Source: Actinobacillus porcinus
Lineage (GTDB): Bacteria; Pseudomonadota; Gammaproteobacteria; Enterobacterales; Pasteurellaceae
Direction: 5' to 3'
Length of the DNA stretch: 64,000 bases
Assembly: GCF_901764995.1 (NCBI RefSeq)
Contig: NZ_CABFKI010000001.1
Location: forward strand, 62,001 to 126,000
Every line of letters starts with the position of its first letter. Position 1 is the stretch's first letter. Of this stretch, positions 9,284-19,099 are shown one piece after another. Under the pieces are notes generated by a model. The model searched no databases, had not been told where the DNA came from, and saw only the letters and a list, made by a program, of their open reading frames with translations. Both the position numbers and the translations under genes were made by a program.

Positions 9284-11136
9284 TTATTGTCACAAGCGGT
9301 CACGTTGACCACGGAAAAACAGCCTTATTGCAAGCCCTAACCGGCACAAACACCGCCCATTTGCCCGAAGAAAAAAAGCGGGGAATGACCATTGATTTAG
9401 GTTATGCCTACTTACCCGTGGGCGACAACGTGCTGGGCTTTATTGACGTTCCGGGGCATGAAAAATTCTTGGCAAATATGTTAGCGGGGCTTGGGGGAAT
9501 TCATTATGCGATGTTAATTGTGGCTGCGGATGAAGGGATTCAAGCGCAAACCCAAGAGCATTTAGCCATTTTGCGCCAATTGCAATTAGCACAAATTCTC
9601 GTGGTGATCACTAAGTCAGATCGCGCTGATTCGCAACAAATCGAAGATCTTAAAGCAAAGATCACGACAAATTATCCTTTTTTAGCGCATTCACCGTTCT
9701 TTGTTACTTCTGCCACCACACAACAAGGCATTGCGGAATTACGTGAATTTTTGACCGCACTACCAAATTTAGCGGATAGTACCAAACCTTTCCGTTATGC
9801 CATTGATCGAATTTTTACGCTCAAAGGCGCAGGCACGGTGGTCACAGGCACGGCATTTAGTGGCAAGGTTTGCGTGAATGACGAACTTTATTTATCCACA
9901 GGCGAAAAAGTCCGCATCAAAGCCATTCACGCTCAAAATCAACCCAATGAGCAAGGCATAGCGGGTCAACGGTTAGCCTTAAATATTCACGGAGAATTGG
10001 AGCGGGCAAGCATTGAACGCGGTGATTGGTTATTGGCAGAACAGCCGCCCGAACCTACGGATCGCATTACCGTTCAGCTCACCGCAGAAACCCCATTAAG
10101 CGAAAATCAGTCTGTGCATATTTATCACGCGGCTTCACGCTGTGTAGGAAAATTAGGCTTGCTCAATGTGAAATCAGCCCAACCGAATGAACAGGTTTAC
10201 GCCGAAATAATATTAGAAAAACCCTTCTTTTTGACGGTAGGCGATAAAGTCATTTTGCGCAGTGGCGACAATAAACATCTCATTGCCGGCGGTCGTGTGT
10301 TGGAAATCCATTCACCGAAACGCCATAAACGTAGCGAAGTGCGGTTAAATTTTGTAACGAATTTAGCCCAAACCAACAATGCGGCAGAACGGATTGCGTT
10401 GTATTTGCAAGATCAAGCGGTCAGCGCGACCTATTTGCGTTGGGTTGAACAATTAACGGATCAGCAATTAAGCGAAATTCTTACGCAGAACCAACAAATA
10501 CGTTTCCAAGATTGGTGTTTTAATCAAGATTATCAAACCCAACAAAACCGGAAAATGTTGACCGCACTAGGCTTTTATCACGCGCAACATCCTGATCAAA
10601 TCGGTGTGGCTAAAGCGCGTTTGTATCGCATGAGTGCGCTAAATCAACCCGAAAAATTAATTTACTATTTTGTGGATGAATTATTGGCAACAGGCAAATT
10701 AGCCCAAAGTCGCGGTTGGTTACATTTGCCCGAACATCAATTGGCGTTTTCTGCGGAAGAACGTGAACATTGGAAAGCGGTTTTACGGGAATTTATTCAA
10801 GCCAACGGACAGCCATTGTGGGTGCGCGATATTGCCACCGCCTTAGCAATGGACGAAACGCAAATGCGTAATTTCTTATACAAAGCGGGCAAGTTGGGCT
10901 ATTTAATGCCCATTGTAAAAGATCGTTTCTTTTTAACGGAGACGGTTTATGCCTATGCTAAACGCGTGAAAGAAATGCTCAAGGCACAAGGTGAAATCAG
11001 CGTTAACCAATTACGTGATGAACTTCAATTTGGTCGAAAACTCACCGTTCAATTGATGGAATATTACGATCGATGTGGCTTTTTACGCCGCAAAGGCAAT
11101 GCCCATATTTTGCGTGATGGCGATATTTTTGACTAA
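9280..11136 (+). CDS. selB: Selenocysteine-specific elongation factor SelB
   Basis: GTPase of 618 aa that delivers Sec-tRNA to UGA codons marked by a SECIS hairpin. G1 motif [14 protein letters not shown] (residues 7-20), G2/G3 [13 protein letters not shown] and [14 protein letters not shown]4 TKSD. The C-terminal half (about 380-618) carries the tandem winged helices that bind the SECIS RNA. It overlaps selA by 4 bp. No selenoprotein gene (such as fdhA) is inside the window. Confidence 0.97.
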   Translation: MIIVTSGHVDHGKTALLQALTGTNTAHLPEEKKRGMTIDLGYAYLPVGDNVLGFIDVPGHEKFLANMLAGLGGIHYAMLIVAADEGIQAQTQEHLAILRQLQLAQILVVITKSDRADSQQIEDLKAKITTNYPFLAHSPFFVTSATTQQGIAELREFLTALPNLADSTKPFRYAIDRIFTLKGAGTVVTGTAFSGKVCVNDELYLSTGEKVRIKAIHAQNQPNEQGIAGQRLALNIHGELERASIERGDWLLAEQPPEPTDRITVQLTAETPLSENQSVHIYHAASRCVGKLGLLNVKSAQPNEQVYAEIILEKPFFLTVGDKVILRSGDNKHLIAGGRVLEIHSPKRHKRSEVRLNFVTNLAQTNNAAERIALYLQDQAVSATYLRWVEQLTDQQLSEILTQNQQIRFQDWCFNQDYQTQQNRKMLTALGFYHAQHPDQIGVAKARLYRMSALNQPEKLIYYFVDELLATGKLAQSRGWLHLPEHQLAFSAEEREHWKAVLREFIQANGQPLWVRDIATALAMDETQMRNFLYKAGKLGYLMPIVKDRFFLTETVYAYAKRVKEMLKAQGEISVNQLRDELQFGRKLTVQLMEYYDRCGFLRRKGNAHILRDGDIFD

Positions 11137-11150
11137 TAACGCATCAATTA

Positions 11151-11176
11151 ATCTACCCCTTTGGGGGATGTTTTTC
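11151..11176 (+). terminator. Probable selAB terminator
   Basis: Short GC hairpin CCCC/GGGG (11156-11159 with 11163-11166) followed by GTTTTTCTT, 15 bp after the selB stop codon. The stem is short, so the call is moderate. Confidence 0.55.
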
Positions 11177-11204
11177 TTGACTATTTTGCTCAAGAGCATA
11201 AAAT
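11177..11204 (+). promoter_or_regulatory. Possible promoter for yagU
   Basis: TTGACT (11177-11182) and TAAAAT (11199-11204), spacer 16 bp. This would give a leader of about 107 nt before the yagU start. The rest of the 11205-11318 gap shows only an uptake-signal-like AAGCGCGGT at about 11277 and a ribosome binding site. Confidence 0.45.
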
Positions 11205-11318
11205 CTGCCCACTTCACCCGATTTGGGTAAGGAAAGGTGCCGTGTTTTACAGGATTGACTTTGAAGCAATTGAAAAAGCGCGGTTAAATTTTTAAATATT
11301 TTTACTTCGGAGCCAAAA

Positions 11319-11918
11319 ATGGCATTATTTACAGAAACATCTCGCCGCCGTTATGGTGTTGCAGTTTTCGTTGGTATCATCGCCGGTATCATTTCAGCTT
11401 TCGTAAAATGGGGTGCTGAACACCCATTTCCACCACGTAGCCCATTAGATTTATTCGTTGCGGCATGCCAAGATCCATCACAAGCATTAGAAGTGTGTTC
11501 TCGCGCGGTATTAAACCCACCGGCTGTTTTTTTACGTGATTACCTTGGTCTTGATCCTTACCAAACTATCGCATTCACTTTTGCCGATCATCCGTTTAAC
11601 TCAATCGGTGTAACACACATGATTTTCTCATTAGTGTTTGCGATCGGTTACTGTATCGTGGCTGAAATCTTCCCGAAAATTAAATTTTGGCAAGGTATCG
11701 GCGCAGGTATTATCGCGAACATCTGTGTTCACTACATCACATTCCCAGCCTTAGGTTTAACCCCACCGGTTGCAGAATGGCCATTATACGAACACATTTC
11801 TGAATTAGTAGGTCACATCTTCTGGTTCTGGTCAATTGAAATGATCCGCCGTGACTTACGCAACCGCATCACAAAACAACCGGATGCGGAAATTCCTTTA
11901 GATCAACCATACCGTTAA
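11319..11918 (+). CDS. yagU: YagU family inner-membrane protein (DUF1440)
   Basis: A 199-aa membrane protein matching the E. coli YagU family in length (204 aa) and pattern. The N-terminal membrane segment is about 15-31 ([19 protein letters not shown]), with further segments near 105-121 and 126-150 and the conserved EHPFPPRSP and [20 protein letters not shown]. YagU has been linked to acid resistance in E. coli; the molecular function is unknown. It is a single gene flanked by terminators. Confidence 0.85.
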   Translation: MALFTETSRRRYGVAVFVGIIAGIISAFVKWGAEHPFPPRSPLDLFVAACQDPSQALEVCSRAVLNPPAVFLRDYLGLDPYQTIAFTFADHPFNSIGVTHMIFSLVFAIGYCIVAEIFPKIKFWQGIGAGIIANICVHYITFPALGLTPPVAEWPLYEHISELVGHIFWFWSIEMIRRDLRNRITKQPDAEIPLDQPYR

Positions 11919-11951
11919 TTTTTTAATTAACACAAGATATAAAGAAAAATA

Positions 11952-11988
11952 AAAAAACTGAGCTTGAGTCATATCAGCTCAGTTTTTT
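11952..11988. terminator. Bidirectional terminator, yagU / oadB
   Basis: Thirteen-base perfect stem AAAAAACTGAGCT / AGCTCAGTTTTTT (11952-11964 with 11976-11988) between the convergent yagU and oadB genes. Confidence 0.88.
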
Positions 11989-12042
11989 GTTTTTGCCTAC
12001 TTATCGCTTTGATTTGATCGATCAGCTAAAGGGTAATGGGGG

Positions 12043-13347
12043 TTACATCATTGCTGTCACATATTTCAACATTACCCCTGCCGCGATAGCAGAGCCAATT
12101 ACGCCGGCCACATTTGGGCCCATGGCGTGCATGAGTAAGAAGTTTTGGTTATCGGCTTCTAAGCCCACTTTATTTGATACACGTGCTGCCATTGGGACGG
12201 CAGAGACACCTGCAGAACCGATAAGCGGGTTGATTTTGTTTTTGCTGAATTTGTTCATCAATTTCGCCATTAACACACCGCTACCTGTACCGATCCCAAA
12301 GGCAATCACACCAAGTAATAAAATCCCTAAGGTTTGCGGTTGTAGGAATTTATCTGCAATCAGTTTGGAGCCTACAGATAAGCCCAACACAATGGTGGTA
12401 ATATTAATGAGCGCGTTTTGTGTGGTATCGCTTAAACGATCGACCACGCCGCTGACTTTCATTAAATTACCAAAACAGAACATCCCCAATAACGGCGCGG
12501 CGTCAGGCAATAATAAACCAACGAGTAAAAGCAAAATAATCGGGAAGCAGATTTTTTCTGTTTGGCTGACGTTACGTAATTGCGTCATCCGAATTTTGCG
12601 CTCTTCTTCTGTGGTCAAGGCTTTCATAATCGGCGGTTGGATTAACGGTACTAACGCCATATAAGAATAAGCCGCCACCGCAATCGCTCCTAATAACTCA
12701 GGGGCCAGTTTGCTGGTTAAATAAATTGCCGTTGGGCCGTCTGCGCCCCCGATAATCCCGATGGATGCCGCTTGCGGTAACGTAAATTCGATAATCCCGA
12801 AATAATTTAACGCTAACGCACCCAATACGGTGGCGAAAATCCCGAACTGTGCCGCTGCACCAAGTAATAAGGTTTTGGGATTGGCAAGCAAAGGACCAAA
12901 GTCGGTCATCGCGCCCACGCCCATAAAAATCACCAACGGAGCTACGCCATAACTAATGGCGACTTTATAGAACAAGGCTAAAATCCCTGCGTTATAACCC
13001 ATATCCACAGACATGGTTTCCAATTGGTTCATCACCGAAGCAGGTACGCTGGTCAGTGCGGTCTTAATGGCCGCGGGATCTGCTGCTACCCCCAAATGCG
13101 CCGCAATCGCGCCAATTTGCTCAGGCGAACCTAAATGCAACAGGTTTTCCAAGGCGGTCATCGCCAATCCGGCTTCAGGAATATTGGACAGCAATCCGCC
13201 GAAACCGATAGGCAATAACAAAAGGGGCTCAAATTTTTTGGAAATGGCAAGCCACAGCAACAGCACACTGATGGCAAGCATTACGGCTTGCCCCCATTCT
13301 ATGTGCATAATGCCCATCCCTTGAATTAAAGCAATAATACTCTCCAT
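12043..13347 (-). CDS. oadB: Oxaloacetate decarboxylase sodium pump, beta subunit
   Basis: Integral membrane subunit (434 aa) that decarboxylates carboxybiotin and couples this to export of Na+. Shows about nine to eleven hydrophobic segments and the family signature [20 protein letters not shown], whose Asp is essential for sodium transport in the Klebsiella enzyme. It is last in oadG-oadA-oadB; the start is 10 bp after the oadA stop. It ends with MM just before the convergent terminator. Confidence 0.96.
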   Translation of the reverse strand: MESIIALIQGMGIMHIEWGQAVMLAISVLLLWLAISKKFEPLLLLPIGFGGLLSNIPEAGLAMTALENLLHLGSPEQIGAIAAHLGVAADPAAIKTALTSVPASVMNQLETMSVDMGYNAGILALFYKVAISYGVAPLVIFMGVGAMTDFGPLLANPKTLLLGAAAQFGIFATVLGALALNYFGIIEFTLPQAASIGIIGGADGPTAIYLTSKLAPELLGAIAVAAYSYMALVPLIQPPIMKALTTEEERKIRMTQLRNVSQTEKICFPIILLLLVGLLLPDAAPLLGMFCFGNLMKVSGVVDRLSDTTQNALINITTIVLGLSVGSKLIADKFLQPQTLGILLLGVIAFGIGTGSGVLMAKLMNKFSKNKINPLIGSAGVSAVPMAARVSNKVGLEADNQNFLLMHAMGPNVAGVIGSAIAAGVMLKYVTAMM

Positions 13348-13357
13348 GCTTTACTCC

Positions 13358-15169
13358 TTAAGCCAGGGTCATCACAGTGTCGCCCACCGCAACCGCATCG
13401 CCTGCTTTCACTTGAATACCGCGTACCACACCTGCTTGTGCAGCTTTCACTTCCGTTTCCATTTTCATGGCTTCGAGAATAAATAACACATCGCCCGCTG
13501 CAACAGATTGCCCTTCTGTGGCCACCACTTTCCAAATGTTACCGGCCATCGGTGCCGTTACCGGCACACCACCTGCACTTGGTGCCGGTGCCGCCGTTGG
13601 TTGTGCAGCTGCTGTTGTAGCTGGTGCAGTAGTTGGCGCAATATGGGTAATATCACCGCCTTCCGTCACTTTCACCACAAAGGCTTTGCCTTCTAATTCC
13701 ACGGTATAAACAGCCGAACCTGACGCTTGCGTTGGTTTAGAAACAGCTTTATTTTCCACCGCACTTTTCGCAGGTTCTTCTGCCGTAGGTGCAGGTTCAA
13801 AAGCGGCAGGGTTGTCGCGATTTTCTAAGAATTTCCACGCAATTTGTGGGAATAACGCCACAATTAAGGCATCATCCACGGTGTTTTCAGCTAATTTCAC
13901 ACCTTTTTCTTTTGCTTGCGCCACCACATCTGCTTCAATTTTTGCCATTTCAGGGGCAATATGATCCGCCGGGCGGTCAGTGATAGGTTGTGCACCTTCC
14001 AATACGCGCGCTTGTAATGCGGCATCAACAGGCGCAGGAGTTTTACCGTATTCGCCTTTTAAAATGCCTGCGGTTTCTTTGGCAATGGTTTTATAACGTT
14101 CGCCCATTAACACATTGATCACCGCTTGGGTTCCCACAATTTGTGATGTTGGCGTTACCAATGGAATATAGCCCAAATCTTTACGTACACGTGGAATTTC
14201 TTCTAACACCAAATCCAATTTGTCGGTTGCATTTTGTTGTTTGAGTTGGCTTTCCAAATTGGTTAACATACCACCCGGTACTTGCGCAACTAAAATGCGA
14301 CTATCCACGCCACGTAATTGCCCCTCAAATTTCGCATATTTTTTACGCACATTACGGAAATACGCGGCAATTTTCTCTAAACGCGGAATATCTAAACCGG
14401 TATCAAATTCGGTGCCTTGCAAGGTTGCTACAATAGCTTCTGTAGCAGGGTGCCCATAGGTGCCGGACATCGAAGAAATCGCCGTATCCACACCGTCTAC
14501 GCCGGCTTCAATGGCTTTCAATAATGCCATTTCAGACATCCCCGTAGTGGCGTGGCAATGTAAATGTAGTTGAACATCAAAACGTTTTTTGATTTCACCG
14601 ACCAACTCAGCCGCCGCCATTGGGTTTAAAATCCCCGACATATCTTTAATCACAAGGCTATCTACGCCAATTTCCAATAACTGTTCTGTGGTATCCAACC
14701 AAGTTTGCAAGGTATGCACCGGGCTTGTGGTATAACTTAATGTCCCTTGCGCATGCCCACCGTGTTTTTTCACCGCTTGCAATGCCGCTTTCATATTGCG
14801 AGGGTCGTTTAAGGCATCAAACACACGGAACACATCCATCCCATTTGCCACGCAACGTTCCACAAAACGCTCCACCACGTCATCGGCATAATGGCGATAA
14901 CCTAATAAATTTTGACCGCGCAACAGCATTTGCAAAGGCGTTTTCGGACAGGCTTTTTTCAACTCACGCAAACGCACCCAAGGGTCTTCCCCTAAAAAGC
15001 GAATACAGCTATCAAAGGTTGCACCGCCCCAAGCTTCTAACGACCAATACCCAATATCATCTAATTCCGCTGCAATGGGCAACATATCATCTAAACGCAT
15101 ACGTGTTGCAAAAAGAGATTGGTGGGCATCACGTAAAACCACATCAGTAATTTTAATTTTTTTAGTCAT
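13358..15169 (-). CDS. oadA: Oxaloacetate decarboxylase, alpha subunit (biotin carrier)
   Basis: Cytoplasmic 603-aa subunit. The N-terminal carboxyltransferase TIM barrel (about 1-260) has [17 protein letters not shown]-type metal- and biotin-site motifs and the [12 protein letters not shown] metal site. It is followed by the PycA-like domain (about 270-460), a Pro/Ala/Thr-rich linker (about 500-530: [20 protein letters not shown]) and a C-terminal biotinyl domain with the biotin-accepting lysine in [11 protein letters not shown]. It transfers CO2 from oxaloacetate to biotin. Located between oadG and oadB. Confidence 0.97.
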   Translation of the reverse strand: MTKKIKITDVVLRDAHQSLFATRMRLDDMLPIAAELDDIGYWSLEAWGGATFDSCIRFLGEDPWVRLRELKKACPKTPLQMLLRGQNLLGYRHYADDVVERFVERCVANGMDVFRVFDALNDPRNMKAALQAVKKHGGHAQGTLSYTTSPVHTLQTWLDTTEQLLEIGVDSLVIKDMSGILNPMAAAELVGEIKKRFDVQLHLHCHATTGMSEMALLKAIEAGVDGVDTAISSMSGTYGHPATEAIVATLQGTEFDTGLDIPRLEKIAAYFRNVRKKYAKFEGQLRGVDSRILVAQVPGGMLTNLESQLKQQNATDKLDLVLEEIPRVRKDLGYIPLVTPTSQIVGTQAVINVLMGERYKTIAKETAGILKGEYGKTPAPVDAALQARVLEGAQPITDRPADHIAPEMAKIEADVVAQAKEKGVKLAENTVDDALIVALFPQIAWKFLENRDNPAAFEPAPTAEEPAKSAVENKAVSKPTQASGSAVYTVELEGKAFVVKVTEGGDITHIAPTTAPATTAAAQPTAAPAPSAGGVPVTAPMAGNIWKVVATEGQSVAAGDVLFILEAMKMETEVKAAQAGVVRGIQVKAGDAVAVGDTVMTLA

Positions 15170-15183
15170 AATACAATCCTTTA

Positions 15184-15450
15184 TTAATTTAAGCCTTGAG
15201 AACGGCGATGATGAGCAATAGCCGCCACAATCACAGGGCGAAGACGCTCTAAATCAGACACAGAATCCGCAGAAAGTGCGGTGGATTTTGGTTGTGTTTT
15301 TGGAGTGGGAAGCGGTTCGGGGAAAAAACGGTTAATCAGTTTTGAACTCGCGCGAATTGCCCAAATTAAAATCAACAAAAAGAGCAGTACAAAGCCCATC
15401 CCTGACAACATCAGATTAATCCCTTCGCCAAACAACGCTGCTGGGGTCAT
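15184..15450 (-). CDS. oadG: Oxaloacetate decarboxylase, gamma subunit
   Basis: Small 88-aa subunit that anchors and assembles the alpha and beta subunits. One transmembrane helix near residues 13-33 ([20 protein letters not shown]) followed by a polar, proline-containing linker and a basic C-terminus ending HHRRSQGLN; the C-terminal histidines fit the zinc-binding tail of this family. It is first in the operon, with a perfect CRP site 61 bp upstream. Confidence 0.93.
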   Translation of the reverse strand: MTPAALFGEGINLMLSGMGFVLLFLLILIWAIRASSKLINRFFPEPLPTPKTQPKSTALSADSVSDLERLRPVIVAAIAHHRRSQGLN

Positions 15451-15510
15451 ATTTCATTTCCTTTATTACAAAATAACGTCCTTATTCTACTGAATTCGTT
15501 TCAGCAAAAC

Positions 15511-15526
15511 TGTGAGCAAGATCACA
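15511..15526 (-). promoter_or_regulatory. CRP site upstream of oadGAB
   Basis: TGTGAGCAAGATCACA with both half-sites perfect, centred about 68 bp upstream of the oadG start. Suggests cAMP-CRP activation of the oxaloacetate decarboxylase operon. Confidence 0.82.
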
Positions 15527-15540
15527 ATAAACAATAAAAA

Positions 15541-15565
15541 ACGCAGTCAAATTTGACCGCGCTTT
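15541..15565 (-). terminator. Terminator-like dyad after the 15572 gene
   Basis: GTCAAA/TTTGAC core extended by imperfect GC pairs (ACGC/GCGCT), 6 bp after the stop codon of the minus-strand gene and followed by T-rich sequence on that strand (TTTTTATTG). Built from two degenerate uptake signals. Confidence 0.6.
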
Positions 15566-15571
15566 AGGATG

Positions 15572-16414
15572 TTATTTTACTTTTTGAACTAACGCTGAAA
15601 CATCAGGCGAAAATTGTCCTTTTTCTGCCATTTCAACAATTTGAGCATGTTGATATTGTTTGCCGTTGTAAACCACAACCATTGAGGTGTCGCCCACTTG
15701 CAAGAAGTTTTTTTCACCAAATTCAGTATAACGCGTAGCACCAATACTAATAATGGCTTTGCTTGGGTAATCGGCTTGTTTCAGTAAAGTGGCAATATCA
15801 TTCATTGGGCCTTCGTCAGGTTGATGATTCATTCTATCCACAATCCAATTCAGCAATTTTTCGTGGAAATAGCTGTAACCTAACGCTTGGCTATCAATGC
15901 CGTATTCCTTTAATTGCCCCTGACGTTGATGGAAACAAGCAATATGATAATCATCGATATTGCCCCCCAGTGTAAAGCGATCTAATGCAATCCAATGGGC
16001 AGACAACCCTTTTGAATTTGCGCCCCAATTCTTTTTCTCTGAAATTTTACGGGCGTTCGGACGGCGAATGGAACAATCGTTATAAGCCGCAAAATGAGTC
16101 GGTAAAAGTGCGGTCACTTTTTTCGGGGTTTCTTCGCTATATTGAATATCACAAATTAATGCAATTTCAGGCTCAATCTGCAAATTATCCGCATTCTGCG
16201 GAAAATTTAAGGTATCGGATGAAATAGGAAATTCGCTTAAAAATTGAGTGAGTGGGTCTAATTTTTCACCGGGTACATAAAACGGAAAAATAGCCTTTGG
16301 CTGCACCGCTTCTTGCGTTTTGACATTCACGAAATCCGCCGCTTCGCCCGCTTGCTCTAAATGCCCGGCAAAATTGCCGGCCACGCCTAAACCAATAAAG
16401 TGTTTGTTTTGCAT
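15572..16414 (-). CDS. Conserved hypothetical protein (DUF5718-like)
   Basis: A 280-aa soluble protein without signal peptide or membrane segments. The N-terminal HFIGLGVAGNFAGHLEQAGE looks nucleotide-binding-like, but what follows (EPEIALICDIQY near residue 102; SIRRPNARKISEKKNWGANS; WIALDRFTLGGNIDDYHIAC) is reminiscent of the fumarylacetoacetate-hydrolase fold. I recall this as a conserved family in Haemophilus and some epsilon-proteobacteria (DUF5718), but cannot verify the number. Function unknown. Single gene with its own terminator. Confidence 0.75.
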   Translation of the reverse strand: MQNKHFIGLGVAGNFAGHLEQAGEAADFVNVKTQEAVQPKAIFPFYVPGEKLDPLTQFLSEFPISSDTLNFPQNADNLQIEPEIALICDIQYSEETPKKVTALLPTHFAAYNDCSIRRPNARKISEKKNWGANSKGLSAHWIALDRFTLGGNIDDYHIACFHQRQGQLKEYGIDSQALGYSYFHEKLLNWIVDRMNHQPDEGPMNDIATLLKQADYPSKAIISIGATRYTEFGEKNFLQVGDTSMVVVYNGKQYQHAQIVEMAEKGQFSPDVSALVQKVK

Positions 16415-16479
16415 GTGTTTTTCCTATTTGAATGAGTGATATCAAGAGAGTGGAAAATCTTATACTTGTGAAATTCTCG

Positions 16480-16613
16480 GTATTCTGTAGTACTTGCACA
16501 AAGCTGAAATGGCGGTTGGTGAGCTTGTCGAACCATAAGGCATTTCAGCAATCGCACAAGACTGAGGTTTCGACAGGCTCAACGATCGTCTTGTGCAACT
16601 ACTACATAATATC
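16480..16613. repeat. Twin-hairpin intergenic repeat, copy 3 (most complete)
   Basis: Best preserved copy. Half A: GCTGAAATG (16503-16511) / CATTTCAGC (16541-16549), loop with GTGAGCTTGTCGAACC. Half B: GCACAAGAC (16554-16562) / GTCTTGTGC (16588-16596), loop with TTTCGACAGGCTCAAC. Outer inverted repeat GTAGTACTTGCACAA (16487-16501) / TTGTGCAACTACTAC (16591-16605) has one mismatch. Together it looks like a small non-coding mobile element of about 130 bp. Confidence 0.85.
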
Positions 16614-16693
16614 GGAAATTCTAGCATAATACCAACCTCGTCATGTGTATATGAATAAATACAGTAAAACTGATATTTTTATCACTATTTATA

Positions 16694-16741
16694 TTGACAG
16701 TATTTAATTTTGGATAATATAATAACTGTATATAAAATCAA
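16694..16741 (+). promoter_or_regulatory. SOS-type promoter with LexA-like box for dinI
   Basis: Perfect -35 TTGACA (16694-16699) and -10 TATAAT (16718-16723), spacer 18 bp. Directly after the -10, CTGTATATAAAATCAA (16726-16741) matches the LexA consensus CTGTATATATATACAG at 12 of 16 positions and would cover the transcription start. A promoter this strong needs a repressor, which supports LexA control, though the right half-site is degenerate. Confidence 0.65.
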
Positions 16742-16757
16742 TTAAATGAGGTGATAT

Positions 16758-17012
16758 ATGAAACAAATTGACATTCGTTTTACCCAAGAAAAAGATCGAA
16801 AAAAAGCAGAGTATCAAGCGGCAATGATCGCTGTTTTGCAAGACCGTTTGCCGAAGCGTATTGCAGAGAAATTTGCCGATGTACAGGTTCGGATTCGCTT
16901 TTCGAGTTCTGCCGGGGTGGAAGTGACGGGCTTTAAAGATAAAGACGAAAAAAGTAAATTTATGGAATATTTGGAAGAATTGTGGGCAGATGATTCCTTA
17001 GTTGAGATTTAA
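16758..17012 (+). CDS. dinI: DinI-like SOS response protein
   Basis: An 84-aa protein of the DinI family (E. coli 81 aa), which binds RecA filaments and tunes SOS induction and LexA/UmuD cleavage. The N-terminal beta-strand MKQIDIRFTQEKDR and the acidic C-terminal helix FMEYLEELWADDSLVEI, which mimics DNA for RecA binding, are visible. Good ribosome binding site GAGGTG. It is an isolated gene between a repeat and a strong bidirectional terminator. Confidence 0.85.
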   Translation: MKQIDIRFTQEKDRKKAEYQAAMIAVLQDRLPKRIAEKFADVQVRIRFSSSAGVEVTGFKDKDEKSKFMEYLEELWADDSLVEI

Positions 17013-17015
17013 AAG

Positions 17016-17050
17016 AGTGCGGTCAAAACACTTGATTTTTTGACCGCACT
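17016..17050. terminator. Bidirectional terminator, dinI / glpX (paired uptake signals)
   Basis: Thirteen-base perfect stem AGTGCGGTCAAAA (17016-17028) / TTTTGACCGCACT (17038-17050), each arm an uptake signal sequence, between two convergent genes. Confidence 0.9.
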
Positions 17051-17056
17051 AGCATC

Positions 17057-18070
17057 TTATTCGCTTAATAACTCATAAATCTCAGCATCTTTTCGATCTA
17101 AATAATGCATCGATTGAATACGTCTAATAGTGCGAGATTTACCGCGGATGAGTAAGGTTTCCGTGGTGGCCAAATTATCTTTGCGTTGAATACCTTTTAG
17201 TAAGTCTCCGTTGGTAATTCCCGTTGCAACGAATACGAGATTATCATCTTTCACTAAATGTTCTAATGGCAGAACCGTATTGACTTCCACGCCGTTCTCT
17301 TTGCAACGTTGGATTTCCTGTTCTGCAATTTGACGATTTTCAGGGGTATCGCCTTTTACTAAATGACGTGGCAATAAACGCGCTTGCATATCACCGCCCA
17401 AGGCTCGGATTGCCGCCGCAGCGACCACACCTTCCGGTGCGCCACCAATACCATATAACATATCTACATCACTATCGGGTAAACAACATAAAACAGATCC
17501 CGCTACATCACCGTCAGGGATACAAATAACGCGTGCACCCAGTTGTTGAATTTGTTTAATTACATCATCGTGGCGCGGTTTGGCAAGTACCATCACCGTT
17601 AATTGACTAATAGATTTCCCAAGTCGGGATGCCACACGGCGGCAGTTTTGTTCAATATCTAAATTGAGGTCAATCATGCCTTTTAATTCCGGGCCTACGA
17701 CTAATTTTTCCATGTACATATCCGGCGCGCGTAAGAATGTTTCGGCACCACCGGCGGCGAGTACCGAAATCGCATTGGCTTGCCCCATGGCAGTCATTCG
17801 TGTGCCGTCAATAGGATCGACTGCAATCGACACTTTCTCACCTTTTCCCGTACCGAGTTTTTCACCAATATACAGCATAGGTGCTTCATCAATTTCACCT
17901 TCACCAATCACAATCTCCGCATCCATATTGATGTTATTTAGCATAAAACGCATGGCCGTGACGGCAGCATTATCTGCTGCATTTTTATCGCCACGTCCTA
18001 ACCAAGTAAAGCCGGCGAGCGCAGCGGCTTCAGTGATACGAGAGAATTCAATTGCTAATGATCTATCCAT
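17057..18070 (-). CDS. glpX: Fructose-1,6-bisphosphatase class II (GlpX)
   Basis: Mn-dependent phosphatase of gluconeogenesis, fructose-1,6-bisphosphate to fructose-6-phosphate. It has 337 aa, the normal length. Metal-binding motifs GEGEIDEAPMLYIGE (about residues 57-71) and VAVDPIDGTRM-like AVDPIDGTRMTAMG (about 83-96), plus GIGGAPEGVVAAAAIRALGG. It diverges from zapB; the same pair sits close together in E. coli (glpX, zapB). Confidence 0.96.
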   Translation of the reverse strand: MDRSLAIEFSRITEAAALAGFTWLGRGDKNAADNAAVTAMRFMLNNINMDAEIVIGEGEIDEAPMLYIGEKLGTGKGEKVSIAVDPIDGTRMTAMGQANAISVLAAGGAETFLRAPDMYMEKLVVGPELKGMIDLNLDIEQNCRRVASRLGKSISQLTVMVLAKPRHDDVIKQIQQLGARVICIPDGDVAGSVLCCLPDSDVDMLYGIGGAPEGVVAAAAIRALGGDMQARLLPRHLVKGDTPENRQIAEQEIQRCKENGVEVNTVLPLEHLVKDDNLVFVATGITNGDLLKGIQRKDNLATTETLLIRGKSRTIRRIQSMHYLDRKDAEIYELLSE

Positions 18071-18229
18071 TTGATTGTCCTTATTTGGCTAAAATTTTCC
18101 GCATTTTAGCACTAGCGAAAACGATTGCGAAAAAATATTTTGCCATCAAATAAAAAATCTTTTTTAGGATTTTAAATTCCATGCAATCTAGGGTAGAATG
18201 ATCACACATTTTTATTAAAGGAAATTATT

Positions 18230-18448
18230 ATGTCATTAGAAATTTTAGATCAATTAGAAGGCAAAATTCGCCAAGCTGTTGAAACTATTCAATTACTTCA
18301 ATTAGAAGTGGAAGAATTAAAAGAGAAAAATACTCAGGTGAACGCGGCAAACGAAACCCTTCGTAATGAAAATGAACAATTAAAAGCAGAACACAATAAC
18401 TGGCAAGATCGTTTACGTTCATTATTAGGTCAAATTGATAACGTGTAA
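18230..18448 (+). CDS. zapB: Cell division protein ZapB
   Basis: A 72-aa protein, nearly all coiled coil (heptads through VETIQLLQLEVEELKEKN and LRNENEQLKAEHNNWQDR), ending in SLLGQIDNV as in the ZapB family. ZapB links ZapA/FtsZ rings to MatP at the terminus region. It starts at ATG with ribosome binding site AAGGAAA, divergent from glpX, and is followed by a bidirectional terminator. Confidence 0.93.
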   Translation: MSLEILDQLEGKIRQAVETIQLLQLEVEELKEKNTQVNAANETLRNENEQLKAEHNNWQDRLRSLLGQIDNV

Positions 18449-18475
18449 TTGGTGTAGTCATCAAATTTCACTTCC

Positions 18476-18504
18476 AAAAAAAGCGACTTCCAAGTCGCTT
18501 TTTT
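18476..18504. terminator. Bidirectional terminator, zapB / tpx
   Basis: AAAAAAAGCGACTT / AAGTCGCTTTTTT stem with a 2-nt CC loop between the convergent zapB and tpx genes. Confidence 0.9.
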
Positions 18505-18512
18505 AGTATCTC

Positions 18513-19013
18513 TTAGCTTAATACAGCCAATGCCGCATCATAATTAGGTTCATCTTTTAATTCTGACACCAGCTCACTGTGTAAGACGTTATTGTGCTCA
18601 TCTAAGACAATCACAGCGCGAGCGGTTAACCCCGCTAACACACCATAAGTAATATCTACGCCCAATTGACGATGTAATTCTTTATGGCGGAAAGTAGAAA
18701 GGGTTTTCACATTTTCAATCCCTTCTGCACCACAGAAACGGGCTTGTGCGAAAGGTAAATCTGCTGAAATGCAAAGCACAACGGTATTGGCTAAGTTGGC
18801 GGCTTTTTCATTAAATTTACGTACTGATGTGGCACAAGTGCCCGTATCAATGCTTGGGAAGATATTTAAAACCTTGCGAACGCCTGAAAATTCAACTAAT
18901 GACACATCATTTAACTCTTTTCCGGTTAGAACGAAATCACCGATGATATCGCCGACTTTCGGGAAGGTTCCTGCTAATTCAATGGGGTTGCCCATCATGG
19001 TTATTTGGCTCAT
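18513..19013 (-). CDS. tpx: Thiol peroxidase (Tpx)
   Basis: Atypical 2-Cys peroxiredoxin, 166 aa, which reduces hydrogen peroxide and alkyl peroxides with thioredoxin. The peroxidatic cysteine is C60 ([20 protein letters not shown]) and the resolving cysteine C94 (ARFCGAEG). Closely matches E. coli Tpx in order and spacing. Single gene. Confidence 0.97.
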   Translation of the reverse strand: MSQITMMGNPIELAGTFPKVGDIIGDFVLTGKELNDVSLVEFSGVRKVLNIFPSIDTGTCATSVRKFNEKAANLANTVVLCISADLPFAQARFCGAEGIENVKTLSTFRHKELHRQLGVDITYGVLAGLTARAVIVLDEHNNVLHSELVSELKDEPNYDAALAVLS

Positions 19014-19099
19014 TTGATCTCCTTTTTTGAGTGACTAAAATATTTGATATGATGTCATCATTACATAAGATTTACCTTTCCACAAGCTCAAGGGGCATT

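Noticed and set aside
11987-12664. 225-aa plus-strand ORF opposite oadB
   Set aside because: It is the antisense shadow of oadB, which has clear family motifs and operon context.
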